Assembly: GCA_045652425.1 (NCBI GenBank)
Contig: JAZRUG010000047.1
Coordinates: forward strand, 1-64,000
Source of the DNA: RGIG1995 sp045652425
GTDB taxonomy: Bacteria > Bacillota > Clostridia > Oscillospirales > CAG-272
Reading direction: 5' to 3'
DNA length: 64,000 nucleotides
This document shows positions 51,956 through 61,169 of this stretch, one piece after another. The notes beneath the pieces are model-generated. The model was not told the origin of the DNA. It was given only the letters and a program-made list of their open reading frames with translations, and searched no databases. The first letter of the stretch is position 1, and every line of letters begins with the position of its first letter. A program made the translations under genes and the position numbers.

Positions 51956-53500
51956 GTGATTGAAGCTATAGTTGCAATCGTTGCCCTTGCAGTCGGTATT
52001 GCTGTCGGAATGGTTTTGGGTATTGCATATCGCAAAAAAGTAACCGAAGCTAAAATAGGATTGGCGGAAGAAAGAGCCAAGAATATTGTAAATGATGCAG
52101 AAAAGGTGGCTGAAACCAAAAAGAAAGAAGCTCTTATTGAAGCAAAAGAAGAGATACTTCGTTCCAGAAACGAGCTTGAGCGTGAGATTAAGGAAAGAAG
52201 AAATGAAGTTTCCAGACTTGAACGCCGCGCAGTAACGAAGGAAGAAACTCTTGAACGCAAAACGGAAGCTTTAGAGAAAAAAGACGAACAGTTAAACCGC
52301 AAGATCAAGGAAAATGAAGAATTAAAGGAACGCCTCGAGGAATTGCGAGTACAACAGCTTGAAAAACTTGAGCAGATTGCCGGTATAAGCGCTGCAGAAG
52401 CAAAGAAAGAACTTGTACAGCGTATTGAAGACGAGGTTAAACACGAAGCGGCGCAGAGAATTGTTGAGATTGAAAATCAGCTCAAAGAAGAGGCTGATGA
52501 CAAGGCGAGAAATATTATTTCCCTTGCAATCCAGAGATGCGCGGCTGACCACGTATCAGAAACTACGGTATCCGTTGTTCCTCTTCCCAACGACGATATG
52601 AAGGGAAGAATTATAGGTCGAGAAGGCAGAAACATTCGTGCAATTGAGACGCTTACGGGAGTTGATCTTATAATAGATGACACGCCTGAAGCGATAACCC
52701 TTTCGGGATTTGACCCGATCAGAAGAGAAGTTGCGAGAATTACGCTGGAAAAACTCATTTCCGACGGAAGAATACATCCTGCAAGAATTGAGGAAACGGT
52801 AGAAAAAGCTCGTAAGGAAGTAGATAACACCATTAAACAGGCGGGAGAAAAGGCAATATTCGAAACGGGTGTTCATGGATTGAACAACGAACTCGTTAAG
52901 TTGCTCGGTAGACTTAAGTACCGTACAAGCTACGGACAGAACGTACTCCGCCACTCTATTGAGGTTGCTCATCTCTCCGGTATGATAGCCGATGAAATGG
53001 GCGTAGACAGTACTCTTGCAAAGAGAGCAGGTTTGCTCCATGACATAGGTAAGGTACTTACACAAGAGGTTGAAGGTTCACACGTACAATTGGGTGTTGA
53101 CCTCGCCAAGAAGTATAAGGAAAACAAAGAAGTTATTCACGCTATTGAGGCTCATCACAACGATGTTGAACCCCGTACTATCATAGCAATGATAGTACAA
53201 GCGGCAGATGCTATATCCGCTGCAAGACCGGGCGCTCGTCGTGAAGACCTTGAAAACTACATCAAGAGACTTCAGAAACTTGAAGAAATTGCAAACAGCT
53301 TTAACGGTGTTGAAAAGTCTTATGCAATTCAGGCAGGTCGTGAGGTTCGCATAATGGTTAAACCCAATGAAGTGAATGACGAGCAGATGGTACTTATAGC
53401 AAGGGATGTTGTAAAGAAGATTGAAGAAAATCTTGAATATCCCGGTCAGATAAAGATTCACGTAATCAGAGAGAACCGCGCTATCGAGTACGCGAAGTAA
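51956..53500 (+). CDS. rny: Ribonuclease Y
   Basis: RNase Y is a membrane-anchored endoribonuclease that starts mRNA decay and processing. The 514-residue protein has an N-terminal membrane helix (about 1-25), a long coiled coil (about 30-200), a KH domain with GRIIGREGRNIRAIETLTG (about 220) and an HD domain with HSIEVAHLSG...LLHDIGK (about 345; metal HD) and IEAHHNDVEP. GTG 51956 follows AGGAGG at 9 nt. It precedes ymdB, as in other Firmicutes. Confidence 0.95.
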   Translation: MIEAIVAIVALAVGIAVGMVLGIAYRKKVTEAKIGLAEERAKNIVNDAEKVAETKKKEALIEAKEEILRSRNELEREIKERRNEVSRLERRAVTKEETLERKTEALEKKDEQLNRKIKENEELKERLEELRVQQLEKLEQIAGISAAEAKKELVQRIEDEVKHEAAQRIVEIENQLKEEADDKARNIISLAIQRCAADHVSETTVSVVPLPNDDMKGRIIGREGRNIRAIETLTGVDLIIDDTPEAITLSGFDPIRREVARITLEKLISDGRIHPARIEETVEKARKEVDNTIKQAGEKAIFETGVHGLNNELVKLLGRLKYRTSYGQNVLRHSIEVAHLSGMIADEMGVDSTLAKRAGLLHDIGKVLTQEVEGSHVQLGVDLAKKYKENKEVIHAIEAHHNDVEPRTIIAMIVQAADAISAARPGARREDLENYIKRLQKLEEIANSFNGVEKSYAIQAGREVRIMVKPNEVNDEQMVLIARDVVKKIEENLEYPGQIKIHVIRENRAIEYAK

Positions 53501-53694
53501 TCTTCATTATTGTGTAAAACACAATTTTCACATATATTTATATAGAACGAATTCGAAATGAATAAACGGAACGTTACCCGTTTGAATATATATTTATATG
53601 CGTTTTACTGTATCACAGTCCGTATGGATAAAACATACGGATTGTGATATTGTTATATATGGCGAAAAAGCCATATAATAGAAAGGTAGAAAAA

Positions 53695-54474
53695 ATGAGA
53701 ATATTGGCATTAGGCGATATAGTAAGTCCTATGGCGGTTGATGGACTGAAAACTAAACTCTGGGACTACAGAAAGAATGAAAAAATAGATTTTGTAGTAG
53801 CAAACGGCGAAAATGCCAGCCGCGGAAACGGACTTGAGGCTGATGCGGCTCAAATGTTGCTTGATTACGGTGTTGATGTTATAACCGGCGGAAACCATAT
53901 CTGGCAGAAAAATTCACTCCGTCCTTTTCTTGACTCAAGCCCCAATATAGTCAGGCCAATGAATTTTCCCGGAGAATGTGCAGGTAACGGATATACTATA
54001 GCCGACTGTAACGGATATCGGGTTCTTGTTATGAACGTATCGGGAACCGTATATATGGAGAGTCTTGAATGTCCGTTCAGAGCAGTTGAAAAATGTCTTG
54101 AAAGCCAAAAAGGGAAGTATGATATAAGTTTACTTGATATACACGCCGAGGCTACGGGAGAAAAATATGCTTTGGCAAGATACTTTGACGGCAAAATAAG
54201 CGGAATATTCGGTACGCATACCCATGTTCAGACGGCAGATGAGCAAATATTGCCAAAGGGTACGGCATATATAACAGACCTCGGAATGTGTGGTCCGAAA
54301 AATTCTATTTTGGGCGTAAAGTCAGAAATAATAATTGAAAAAATGAGAACAAAAATGCCTGCGCGCTTTGAGTTTGCCGACGGAGATGTTGAGTATAACG
54401 GTGTTATAATTGAATTTGACACGTCGGGAAATCAGGAAATAAAGGCAAAAACAATAAAAAGAGTGAGGTTTTGA
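53695..54474 (+). CDS. ymdB: YmdB metallophosphodiesterase
   Basis: The 259-residue protein of the TIGR00282 family cleaves 2',3'-cAMP in B. subtilis and affects biofilm and motility decisions. Features: MRILALGDIV (metal Asp), NGENASRGNG (about 38), TGGNHIWQ (about 68) and GTHTHVQTADE (about 175). Start 53695 has AGAAAGG; an upstream in-frame ATG at 53644 is likely false. It follows rny with a 194-bp gap that contains a small palindrome (TCCGTATG/CATACGGA) and AT-rich sequence. Confidence 0.92.
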   Translation: MRILALGDIVSPMAVDGLKTKLWDYRKNEKIDFVVANGENASRGNGLEADAAQMLLDYGVDVITGGNHIWQKNSLRPFLDSSPNIVRPMNFPGECAGNGYTIADCNGYRVLVMNVSGTVYMESLECPFRAVEKCLESQKGKYDISLLDIHAEATGEKYALARYFDGKISGIFGTHTHVQTADEQILPKGTAYITDLGMCGPKNSILGVKSEIIIEKMRTKMPARFEFADGDVEYNGVIIEFDTSGNQEIKAKTIKRVRF

Positions 54475-54486
54475 CCTCGCTTTTTG
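54462..54486 (+). terminator. ymdB terminator overlapping its stop codon
   Basis: AGTGAGGTTTTGACCTCGCTTTTT: the hairpin uses the last codons of ymdB and is followed by a T-run. Confidence 0.7.
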
Positions 54487-54640
54487 TGTGTTGCGATATT
54501 TTTTTGAAAAAATTGCAAAAAAACCTTGCAAAAAACAAGGTAATACCATATAATGTAATAGTTACGTTTTATAGATGAAGATAATTTTTAGTTTACATAT
54601 ATACGTACGAACTATAGAAACGAAAGTGAGAACACATTAT

Positions 54641-54901
54641 ATGGAAATTTTGAAGGTATCGTCAAAGTCAAATCCAAACTTGGTTGCAGGGGCTTTGGCG
54701 GGGGTTATTAACGAACAGAAAGAAGCAGAATTACAAGCTGTCGGTGCAGGTGCCGTTAACCAGGCTGTAAAAGCTATCGCAATAGCAAGAGGTTTTCTTG
54801 CCCCCTCGGGTATTGAGCTTGTATGTGTACCTATTTTTTCTGAAGTAACAATAAATGATGATATCAGAACAGCTATCAGGCTTCAGGTTACTATAAAATA
54901 A
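54641..54901 (+). CDS. spoVS: Stage V sporulation protein S
   Basis: The 86-residue protein is SpoVS in full (MEILKVSSKSNPNLVAGALA, GAGAVNQAVKAIAIARG, IAFVEIN-like VCVPIFSEVTIND). It is needed for late sporulation and normal septation timing in Bacillus. The ATG 54641 is chosen because it gives the exact family N terminus; an upstream in-frame start adds 22 residues. It follows rny and ymdB, the common order. A perfect terminator follows at 54905. Confidence 0.95.
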   Translation: MEILKVSSKSNPNLVAGALAGVINEQKEAELQAVGAGAVNQAVKAIAIARGFLAPSGIELVCVPIFSEVTINDDIRTAIRLQVTIK

Positions 54902-54904
54902 CAT

Positions 54905-54939
54905 AAAAAAGAGCACACGTTTTCGTGTGCTCTTTTTTT
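54905..54939 (+). terminator. spoVS terminator
   Basis: AAAAAGAGCACACG-TTTT-CGTGTGCTCTTTTTTT. Confidence 0.92.
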
Positions 54940-54974
54940 GTTGTTAATTGTCGGGGCTTTGCCCCTCCCACATA

Positions 54975-55265
54975 ACAAAAGGCCGCTTACTTTCTTTTGA
55001 GGAAAGAAAGTAAGCAAAGAAACCTCGAATAACAGGTTTGTGCGAACAGTATTAAAGTGTCATTTCGAGTGGAACGGCCGAAGGAAGCGGAATCGAGAAA
55101 TCCCATAATTATTGCGCACAGATAATGGGATCCTTCGACTTCGGCAGTTACACTGCCTTCGCTCAGGATGACCATTTAATTAAGTTCGCACAAATCAGAG
55201 AAGCAAGTTCTTTGCCAAGCTTTCTGCGAAAGAAAGCGGGCGTACTTCCTTTCAAGAAAGTAGGG
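54975..55265. repeat. Family B-A-B composite repeat
   Basis: A minus-strand B copy (about 54975-55050), an A copy on the plus strand (55057-55173) and a plus-strand B copy (55185-55265) form a composite in which the A part is bracketed by inverted B parts. The A copy is nearly the same as 2-119. It occupies most of the 366-bp gap between spoVS and the next gene; no gene is present. Confidence 0.75.
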
Positions 55266-55267
55266 GA

Positions 55268-56935
55268 TTATTCTATACTGTTAATATATTCGACAAGTAC
55301 GTCGGGTAACCGTGTTTGCGGTTGGTCTTTTATTTTTTTGCCTAGAAAACTGATTCTGTCGTTCAAAGCATCAAGTTTTTGTGGAATTGCTTTTAGTTCG
55401 CTAATGCATATTTGTTGGCTTTTTAAATCTCCCGCTTGTTTGTAAAGTTCTATTCCGTTTATAAGCATACGCGCGTATTCTTCGTATTCTTCATAGACGA
55501 AAGGGGCTATTTCAAAAGTTTTATTTTTCAGCGTTATAAGTGTTGCGAAATCGCCTTTGCTGTAAGCGTAGCGCGATTTTACGCTATATGCAAGTAAGAA
55601 ATATTTATTTCTTTCCTGGGTTTTTGTTGCAATGCTGTTAGCCGTTTCTATATCTTTCGTGTTTAACAATATGGCAGTTTCTGTGTTGTGGTTATATGGA
55701 TACATAGCGTACGACGCATCATACCGGCCGACTCTGTAAAGCACTAACGACGTTCCCATATAGAGAGAAACACAAGTAATAAATGCGGCTAAAGCACATA
55801 TTGCCCACTTGTTATCCGAAATAACGTGCTTTTTGCCGAAGTTAAAATCCAATAACAGAATACATATAAAGAAAATTGATATGAATTGCAAATTAAAATC
55901 AAACAAGCTGTGTGAAACCAATGTTGCTAAAATTATTCTGTATGATTTTGGGGTATCTTTCCCGAATACTCTTTTTAGGATAACAAAAATGAATAAAGCT
56001 GATGGAATCCAGCCTATATCTAACAGAAGCTGTAAAAAGTCGTTATGGATATATGCCGTTGAATAAACACCGCTCTGGAAAGCGCCTTGCATATAATAGT
56101 AACCCAAAAAACCCATGCCAAAGGGGTTTTTCAGTATAACGGGCAATGCATCAACAAAGTAAAGAAATCTGCCGATAAAAGTACTTTCTTTAAAGTTTAT
56201 AGTGGCTAATCTTTCTATGATATACGTGTTATCGGTAGCAACCAGAAATACAACTGCGGCAAATCCACTCACCAAAAGCGCAATGATTGAATAGAAAATA
56301 AATTTTTTTGTTTTTGTAAAAAGAATGGTAGCAATATTTGCAACAATTGCTATAATAAATGCTGCTCGGCTGCCCGTATATACAAGTCCGACGACAAGCA
56401 GAATAATGCAAATTAAGTCGTAGTATTTAATTTTCTCTTTGCTTAAAAGCAACAATTCAGATATTAAAACGAGAATTGCAAAAGTGTTTGGATACTGTAA
56501 AAATCCGCTAAGTCTTCCTTCAATTATAAAAAAATGTTCAAGGGAAGGTATCTGTGCCAAAATGGCTGACAATACAGTCATCAGAGTAACGGTATACGGC
56601 AAAAGTTTGAGTATAGTGTCTTTTTCTTCTGTTTGCATAAGGGATATTGCAAACAACAACAGTGGGAGATATTTTAAAAAACCTATAAATGCCATACCCG
56701 AATCGACTGCCCAGAGTGCTGTTAATCCGTAAAATAAAACAATAAGTATAATACTAAAGGACGTAAGGTTTAAATATATTACCGTTTTGTTTTTGCGAAG
56801 GTGATTAACAAAGAGCCACGATGCCAAAAAAATTGATGCTATGCAAGAAAGGTATTCATGGAATAGCCCTACACAAAACAGAGAAATCAAAAAGGCAATA
56901 GAAATAAAGCTGATTTGTCTTGTATTGTCTTTCAT
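55268..56935 (-). CDS. O-antigen ligase/polymerase-like membrane protein
   Basis: A 555-residue protein with about 11 to 12 membrane segments and the Wzy_C/WaaL-type region: a periplasmic-side loop with RLSGFLQYPNTFAILVL, GSRAAFIIAIVAN and AYIHNDFLQLLLDIGWIPSA. Such proteins ligate or polymerise surface polysaccharides. The last 150 residues are soluble. No glycosyltransferase genes are adjacent, so the substrate is unknown. Start 56935 follows GAGGT. Confidence 0.8.
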   Translation of the reverse strand: MKDNTRQISFISIAFLISLFCVGLFHEYLSCIASIFLASWLFVNHLRKNKTVIYLNLTSFSIILIVLFYGLTALWAVDSGMAFIGFLKYLPLLLFAISLMQTEEKDTILKLLPYTVTLMTVLSAILAQIPSLEHFFIIEGRLSGFLQYPNTFAILVLISELLLLSKEKIKYYDLICIILLVVGLVYTGSRAAFIIAIVANIATILFTKTKKFIFYSIIALLVSGFAAVVFLVATDNTYIIERLATINFKESTFIGRFLYFVDALPVILKNPFGMGFLGYYYMQGAFQSGVYSTAYIHNDFLQLLLDIGWIPSALFIFVILKRVFGKDTPKSYRIILATLVSHSLFDFNLQFISIFFICILLLDFNFGKKHVISDNKWAICALAAFITCVSLYMGTSLVLYRVGRYDASYAMYPYNHNTETAILLNTKDIETANSIATKTQERNKYFLLAYSVKSRYAYSKGDFATLITLKNKTFEIAPFVYEEYEEYARMLINGIELYKQAGDLKSQQICISELKAIPQKLDALNDRISFLGKKIKDQPQTRLPDVLVEYINSIE

Positions 56936-57030
56936 TTTTGTACCTCGTTGTTTTTTAATAATAAAGGTAATCAAATTCTTGGGTATTATAACATATATTC
57001 AAAAATATTGCAAGTGTGTACATGCCGGTG

Positions 57031-57071
57031 AAAAAACAAAACTCTCCGCTATAGCAAATAGCGGAGAGTTT
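57031..57071 (-). terminator. ackA terminator
   Basis: On the minus strand AAACTCTCCGCTATTTGCTA pairs across a short loop to GCGGAGAGTTTTG and a T-rich run, just after the ackA stop. Confidence 0.85.
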
Positions 57072-57086
57072 AATGCTTTTGGGAAA

Positions 57087-58289
57087 TTAGAGAGCCTTAA
57101 CGATAGCTTCTGTGTCGGATGCGATAACGAGCTCTTCGTTTGTAGGAATAACGTAAACTTTAATCTTGGAATCGGGAGTAGAAATGAGTACGTTGTTGGG
57201 CTGAACCTTTGTCTTTGCATTAAGTTCAAGGTCGAGCTTAATACCGAAGTTTTCGAGGCCGGTGCAAACTCTTTCACGAAGCTGGGTGTTGTTTTCGCCC
57301 ATACCTGCAGTGAAGATAACTGCATCAACACCGTCCATAGCTGCGGTGTATGCGCCAATGTATCTCTTTATCTGATATGCAAGTGTTGTAGCTGCGAGTT
57401 CAGCTCTTTCGTTGCCTTCGAGAATAGCAGCTTCAATATCGCGAGCGTCAGATGAAATGCCGGAGAGACCGAGAAAACCGCACTTCTTGTTCATATAGTC
57501 GCTCATTTCGTCGGGGGTGAAGCCTTCTGCCTTCATAATGTATGTAACGATAGCGGGGTCAATGTCGCCGCAACGAGTACCCATAAGGATACCGGCAAGG
57601 GGAGTGAAACCCATGCTTGTGTCTATGCACTTGCCGCCCTTAACGGCAGAGATAGAAGAGCCGTTACCGATATGGCAAGTAATAATCTTTGTTTCTTCAA
57701 CGGGTTTGTCGAGGAGCTTTGCAGCTTCAGCTGCAACGTATCTGTGAGAAGTACCATGAGCGCCGTAACGACGGATGTGGTGCTTTTCGTACATTTCGTA
57801 GGGAAGACCGTACATATATGCCTGCTTGCTCATTGTCTGATGGAAAGCGGTGTCGAATACGAGAACCTGGGGTTTGCCGGGCATAGCCTCGAGACAACCC
57901 TGAATACCCATAATGTGTGCGGGTGTGTGGAGAGGAGCAAGGTCGCGGCACAATTCGAGCTTTTCGAGAGTTTCGTCAGTGAGAAGCATAGATTCGGAGA
58001 AATATTCACCGCCGTGTACTACTCTGTGACCTACAGCCTCGATTTCATCCATGGACTTAACACAGCCCATTTCAGGATCTGTAAGATACTTGATAACGAG
58101 CTGAGTTGCAACAGTGTGGTTGGGGATTTCTGTTTCTTCTGTATACTTACGGTCGTCAATTTTGTGTTCAATTTTGCCGCCGATACCGATTCTTTCGCAA
58201 ATACCCTTTGCGAGAACTACGTTTTTGCTTGTATCAAAAAGCTGATACTTAAGAGAGGAACTTCCTGCATTTACAACAAGTACGTTCAT
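57087..58289 (-). CDS. ackA: Acetate kinase
   Basis: AckA converts acetyl phosphate and ADP to acetate and ATP, the energy-yielding step of fermentation. The 400 residues begin MNVLVVNAGSSSLKYQLFD and include the family signature regions MGIQGCLEAMPGKPQVLVFD-, HIGNGSSISAVKGGKCIDTS and MGFTPLAGILMGTRCGDIDP. Ribosome site GGAGG. The usual partner pta is not adjacent. It is divergent from tmcAL. Confidence 0.97.
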   Translation of the reverse strand: MNVLVVNAGSSSLKYQLFDTSKNVVLAKGICERIGIGGKIEHKIDDRKYTEETEIPNHTVATQLVIKYLTDPEMGCVKSMDEIEAVGHRVVHGGEYFSESMLLTDETLEKLELCRDLAPLHTPAHIMGIQGCLEAMPGKPQVLVFDTAFHQTMSKQAYMYGLPYEMYEKHHIRRYGAHGTSHRYVAAEAAKLLDKPVEETKIITCHIGNGSSISAVKGGKCIDTSMGFTPLAGILMGTRCGDIDPAIVTYIMKAEGFTPDEMSDYMNKKCGFLGLSGISSDARDIEAAILEGNERAELAATTLAYQIKRYIGAYTAAMDGVDAVIFTAGMGENNTQLRERVCTGLENFGIKLDLELNAKTKVQPNNVLISTPDSKIKVYVIPTNEELVIASDTEAIVKAL

Positions 58290-58455
58290 TTTGTAAAACC
58301 TCCAAAAAATTTATGAAAAAGTATTTTTATTTTTTCAAAAGTATGATATAATGAATTGTAATCATCTTATTTTACAGTATTTTTCAAAAAAATGCAAGAC
58401 GTTAAAGCGATTTTTCATTAAAAAAAGAAAATTAAAGGAAAAAATAATCAATAAT

Positions 58456-59604
58456 ATGAAAACAACGGCTATAATTTGTGAATATAACCCTTTTCATTGC
58501 GGACACAAAGTGCAAATTGACGCTGTTAAGCAAAAGGGAAACAATATTATATGCATAATGAGCGGCGGTTTCGTTCAGCGCGGAGAGGCGGCAATGTTCG
58601 ATAAGTATATCAGAGCAGAAGCTGCTGTCAGGTCGGGGGCAGACCTTGTTCTTGAGTTGCCATATCCTTATTCTTGCTCGGCGGCGGAGTTTTTTGCAAT
58701 GGGCGGAGTATCCGTTGCGAACTCGCTCGGTGTTGTTGATGAGCTTTGTTTCGGAAGCGAATCAGGCGATATTGCTTTACTGTCACAGATGAGTGAAAGA
58801 TTATTGTCAGATGAATTTGACCTTATGATGAAAAATGCAAGGGAAGATAAGAAAAACAAAGACAAGCCTTATGCTGCTTTGCGTGAAGAAGTTTATAAAA
58901 AGTTATACGAGCAGTCGGTTGCAATAAAACCTAATGATATATTGGGTGTAGAATATATAAGCGCCATAAAAAAACTGAACAGCCCCATTATTCCCGTAAC
59001 GTATAAGCGTGAAGTTGGCTTTTCGGCGACGGAAACACGTAAGAGAATAACTGAAGAAAATAAATTTGATACGGTACCGAACGAGGTTTCTTCTCTTTTT
59101 GAAAAACAAGATAGGTACGGTATGGAATATGCCGAAAAGGCAATTTTAGCATTTTACAGATGCGCAGATCCAAAAGAGCTTGAAAAATACGAGGGAATGA
59201 CGAACGGAATTGCCGAAAGACTTGTCAAAGCGGCAAAAGAAAGCGTATCTTTGGCAGATCTTATCGGAAAACTGTCGGGGAAATCCTATACCAACGCCAA
59301 AATAAGACGGTGTATACTTCACGGTATGACAGGGGTATATACCGATATGTTAAGGACACCCCCAAAGTATACGCAGGTTTTGGCGTGTAACGAGCTGGGC
59401 AGACAATTTGTAAGAAGAATACAAAAAGAGGGAAGTATAGCTGTTTTTACAAAGCCATCTCATTATAAAAAAGCGGAAGAGGAAGCGAGAAAACAGGCGG
59501 AATTTAGCCTTGCGGCAGAAAATTTGCTTACTCTTATGTGTAAGAACCCGAAGCCTGCCGATGAGTTTTTGAAAAGAAAACCGTATATAGCGGCTCAAAT
59601 ATGA
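58456..59604 (+). CDS. tmcAL: tRNA(Met) cytidine acetate ligase TmcAL
   Basis: TmcAL uses ATP and acetate to acetylate C34 of elongator tRNA-Met. The 382-residue protein starts MKTTAIICEYNPFHCGHKVQ (nucleotidyltransferase HxGH motif) and has MSGGFVQRGEAAMFDKYIRA, SGADLVLELPYPYS and GVEYISAIKKLNSPI. Its position beside ackA is suggestive as both handle acetate. The frame opens at 58351 but the family start is 58456. AAAGGA is upstream. Confidence 0.92.
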   Translation: MKTTAIICEYNPFHCGHKVQIDAVKQKGNNIICIMSGGFVQRGEAAMFDKYIRAEAAVRSGADLVLELPYPYSCSAAEFFAMGGVSVANSLGVVDELCFGSESGDIALLSQMSERLLSDEFDLMMKNAREDKKNKDKPYAALREEVYKKLYEQSVAIKPNDILGVEYISAIKKLNSPIIPVTYKREVGFSATETRKRITEENKFDTVPNEVSSLFEKQDRYGMEYAEKAILAFYRCADPKELEKYEGMTNGIAERLVKAAKESVSLADLIGKLSGKSYTNAKIRRCILHGMTGVYTDMLRTPPKYTQVLACNELGRQFVRRIQKEGSIAVFTKPSHYKKAEEEARKQAEFSLAAENLLTLMCKNPKPADEFLKRKPYIAAQI

Positions 59605-59633
59605 ATTTTACGAAAAAAGGAGAATGATGTTTT

Positions 59634-60566
59634 ATGATTACCGAGGTTGTAAATTATAAAAAATTTGGGAAATGCTTGAGATTAGATAACGGCAAGATAG
59701 AGGCGTATATTACTCTTGATATGGGCCCGAGAATTATAAAGTTTAATGTAAGCGGTTGTGAAAATTTAATGTTTAACGATGATGAGCTTGAAAGATTCGT
59801 TGACGTATCGTCGATGTTTGGCGAGGGCAAGAAGTGTCGTACGCTCGGCGGTCACAGAATGTGGATAAGCCCTGAGGAAATGCCAAAAACTTACTATCCC
59901 GATGACGAGCCGGTTGAATATAGCGTTGAAAATATCGACGGTATAGTAAAGGTTCTTGTTACGCCTCCTCCGCAGAAAATAACCGATATGCAGGAGCAGT
60001 ATCTTATTACTATGGGCGCTGACAATACAATGACCGTTACCCATTACTTGATGAATGTGGGAAAAGAGACAGTGAAAAAGGGAATATGGGGAATAACCAT
60101 AACCGACAAAAATGGTATTGCCGTAATGAAACAACCTGAAAAAAATAACGCTCTTTTACCTAACAGACAGATTGTTTTTTGGCCATATACGAGAATGAAC
60201 GATGAAAGAATTATGCTTGGTGAAAAGTATATTGCGGTACAGCAAGATCCTGCAGATACACAAGTTCCTGCGAAGATAGGCTATACGAACTACGAGGGCA
60301 AACTCTATTGCTTTAACAAAGGTCAGGCGATGTCGATAAGTTACGATTCCGACTACAGCAAGGGCGAATATCCCGATATGAACGTTTCGAGCGAGATATA
60401 TACGAATAAAGCGATACTTGAGATTGAAACGCTCGGTCATATAGGTGATATTCTTCCGGGAAATGCCGTAACTCACACAGAGGTTTGGTCAGCTGTTCCT
60501 TGCGATATTAAACCTACGCTAAACGAGGAAGAAATTGACAAAGCTATGAAAAAGGCGTTCGGTTGA
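59634..60566 (+). CDS. DUF4380-like (galactose mutarotase fold) protein
   Basis: The 310-residue protein resembles DUF4380 proteins, which have a mutarotase-type beta-sandwich: LGGHRMWISPEE, YLITMGADNTMTVTHYLMN, RQIVFWPYTRMNDER and the C-terminal LEIETLGHIGDILPGN. The enzymatic role is unknown. AAAGGAG ribosome site. It follows tmcAL by 29 bp, possibly in one transcript. Confidence 0.62.
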   Translation: MITEVVNYKKFGKCLRLDNGKIEAYITLDMGPRIIKFNVSGCENLMFNDDELERFVDVSSMFGEGKKCRTLGGHRMWISPEEMPKTYYPDDEPVEYSVENIDGIVKVLVTPPPQKITDMQEQYLITMGADNTMTVTHYLMNVGKETVKKGIWGITITDKNGIAVMKQPEKNNALLPNRQIVFWPYTRMNDERIMLGEKYIAVQQDPADTQVPAKIGYTNYEGKLYCFNKGQAMSISYDSDYSKGEYPDMNVSSEIYTNKAILEIETLGHIGDILPGNAVTHTEVWSAVPCDIKPTLNEEEIDKAMKKAFG

Positions 60567-60579
60567 TTTTTGCATAATC

Positions 60580-60608
60580 TTGACATAACAGCAAATTTGT
60601 AGTATTAT
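60580..60608 (+). promoter_or_regulatory. Vegetative promoter
   Basis: TTGACA (60580-60585), 17 nt, TATTAT (60603-60608), 47 nt before the start of the gene at 60655. Confidence 0.7.
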
Positions 60609-60654
60609 ATATGTATTAATGATTAAGAGAATTTCCAAGGAGGCTAAAAAATAT

Positions 60655-60975
60655 ATGGCAGATGCAAAGTTTGTTGAAGGACAGAATCTGATGTTCAGAG
60701 GAAAGCCCCTTTTGAGAGAGGGAAACACTTTCTGTTATGGAAGTATGTCTGATAAATACGTATTGTTTATGATGGTTTTGAGCAACAAGACTGTAAAAGA
60801 CGAAAAGGGAAATGATGTTGAAGTACCCGACAAGATTATTTTGCAGGTGCTTAGCACAGATACTTCGAAGCCGCCGCACGAAAGAGTTGTAAAGCAGTTT
60901 GACAGAAACGGACTCTTTGATGCGATGGATATTGGTCTTATCTGGCTCGATCGTTTGAATAAAGAAGAACAGTAA
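60655..60975 (+). CDS. Uncharacterised small protein
   Basis: A 106-residue soluble protein starting MADAKFVEGQNLMFRGKPLL; no signal peptide or membrane segment. ATG 60655 has AAGGAGG 9 nt upstream, whereas the in-frame 60619 start lies only 11 nt from the -10 box. No family recognised. It is followed by a strong terminator and so is monocistronic. Confidence 0.6.
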   Translation: MADAKFVEGQNLMFRGKPLLREGNTFCYGSMSDKYVLFMMVLSNKTVKDEKGNDVEVPDKIILQVLSTDTSKPPHERVVKQFDRNGLFDAMDIGLIWLDRLNKEEQ

Positions 60976-60985
60976 TAAAAAAATT

Positions 60986-61017
60986 CCGCGTATGATAAAA
61001 ATCGTACGCGGTTTTTT
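60986..61017 (+). terminator. Terminator of the gene at 60655
   Basis: CCGCGTATGA-TAAAAA-TCGTACGCGG followed by TTTTTTA. Confidence 0.85.
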
Positions 61018-61090
61018 ATGGAAATAGTATTGGATTATAATATGTTATGTAAAAAATTAACAAAATTTTATGTAAATCTTTGTAAAGTAC

Positions 61091-61119
61091 TTGATTTAGA
61101 ATGGATTTTGGGCTAAAAT
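61091..61119 (+). promoter_or_regulatory. fba promoter
   Basis: TTGATT (61091-61096), 17 nt, TAAAAT (61114-61119), 50 nt before the fba start. Confidence 0.65.
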
Positions 61120-61169
61120 AGATTGGATAAGAAAAAATAATATATTTATAAATATAAGGAGTGTAAATC

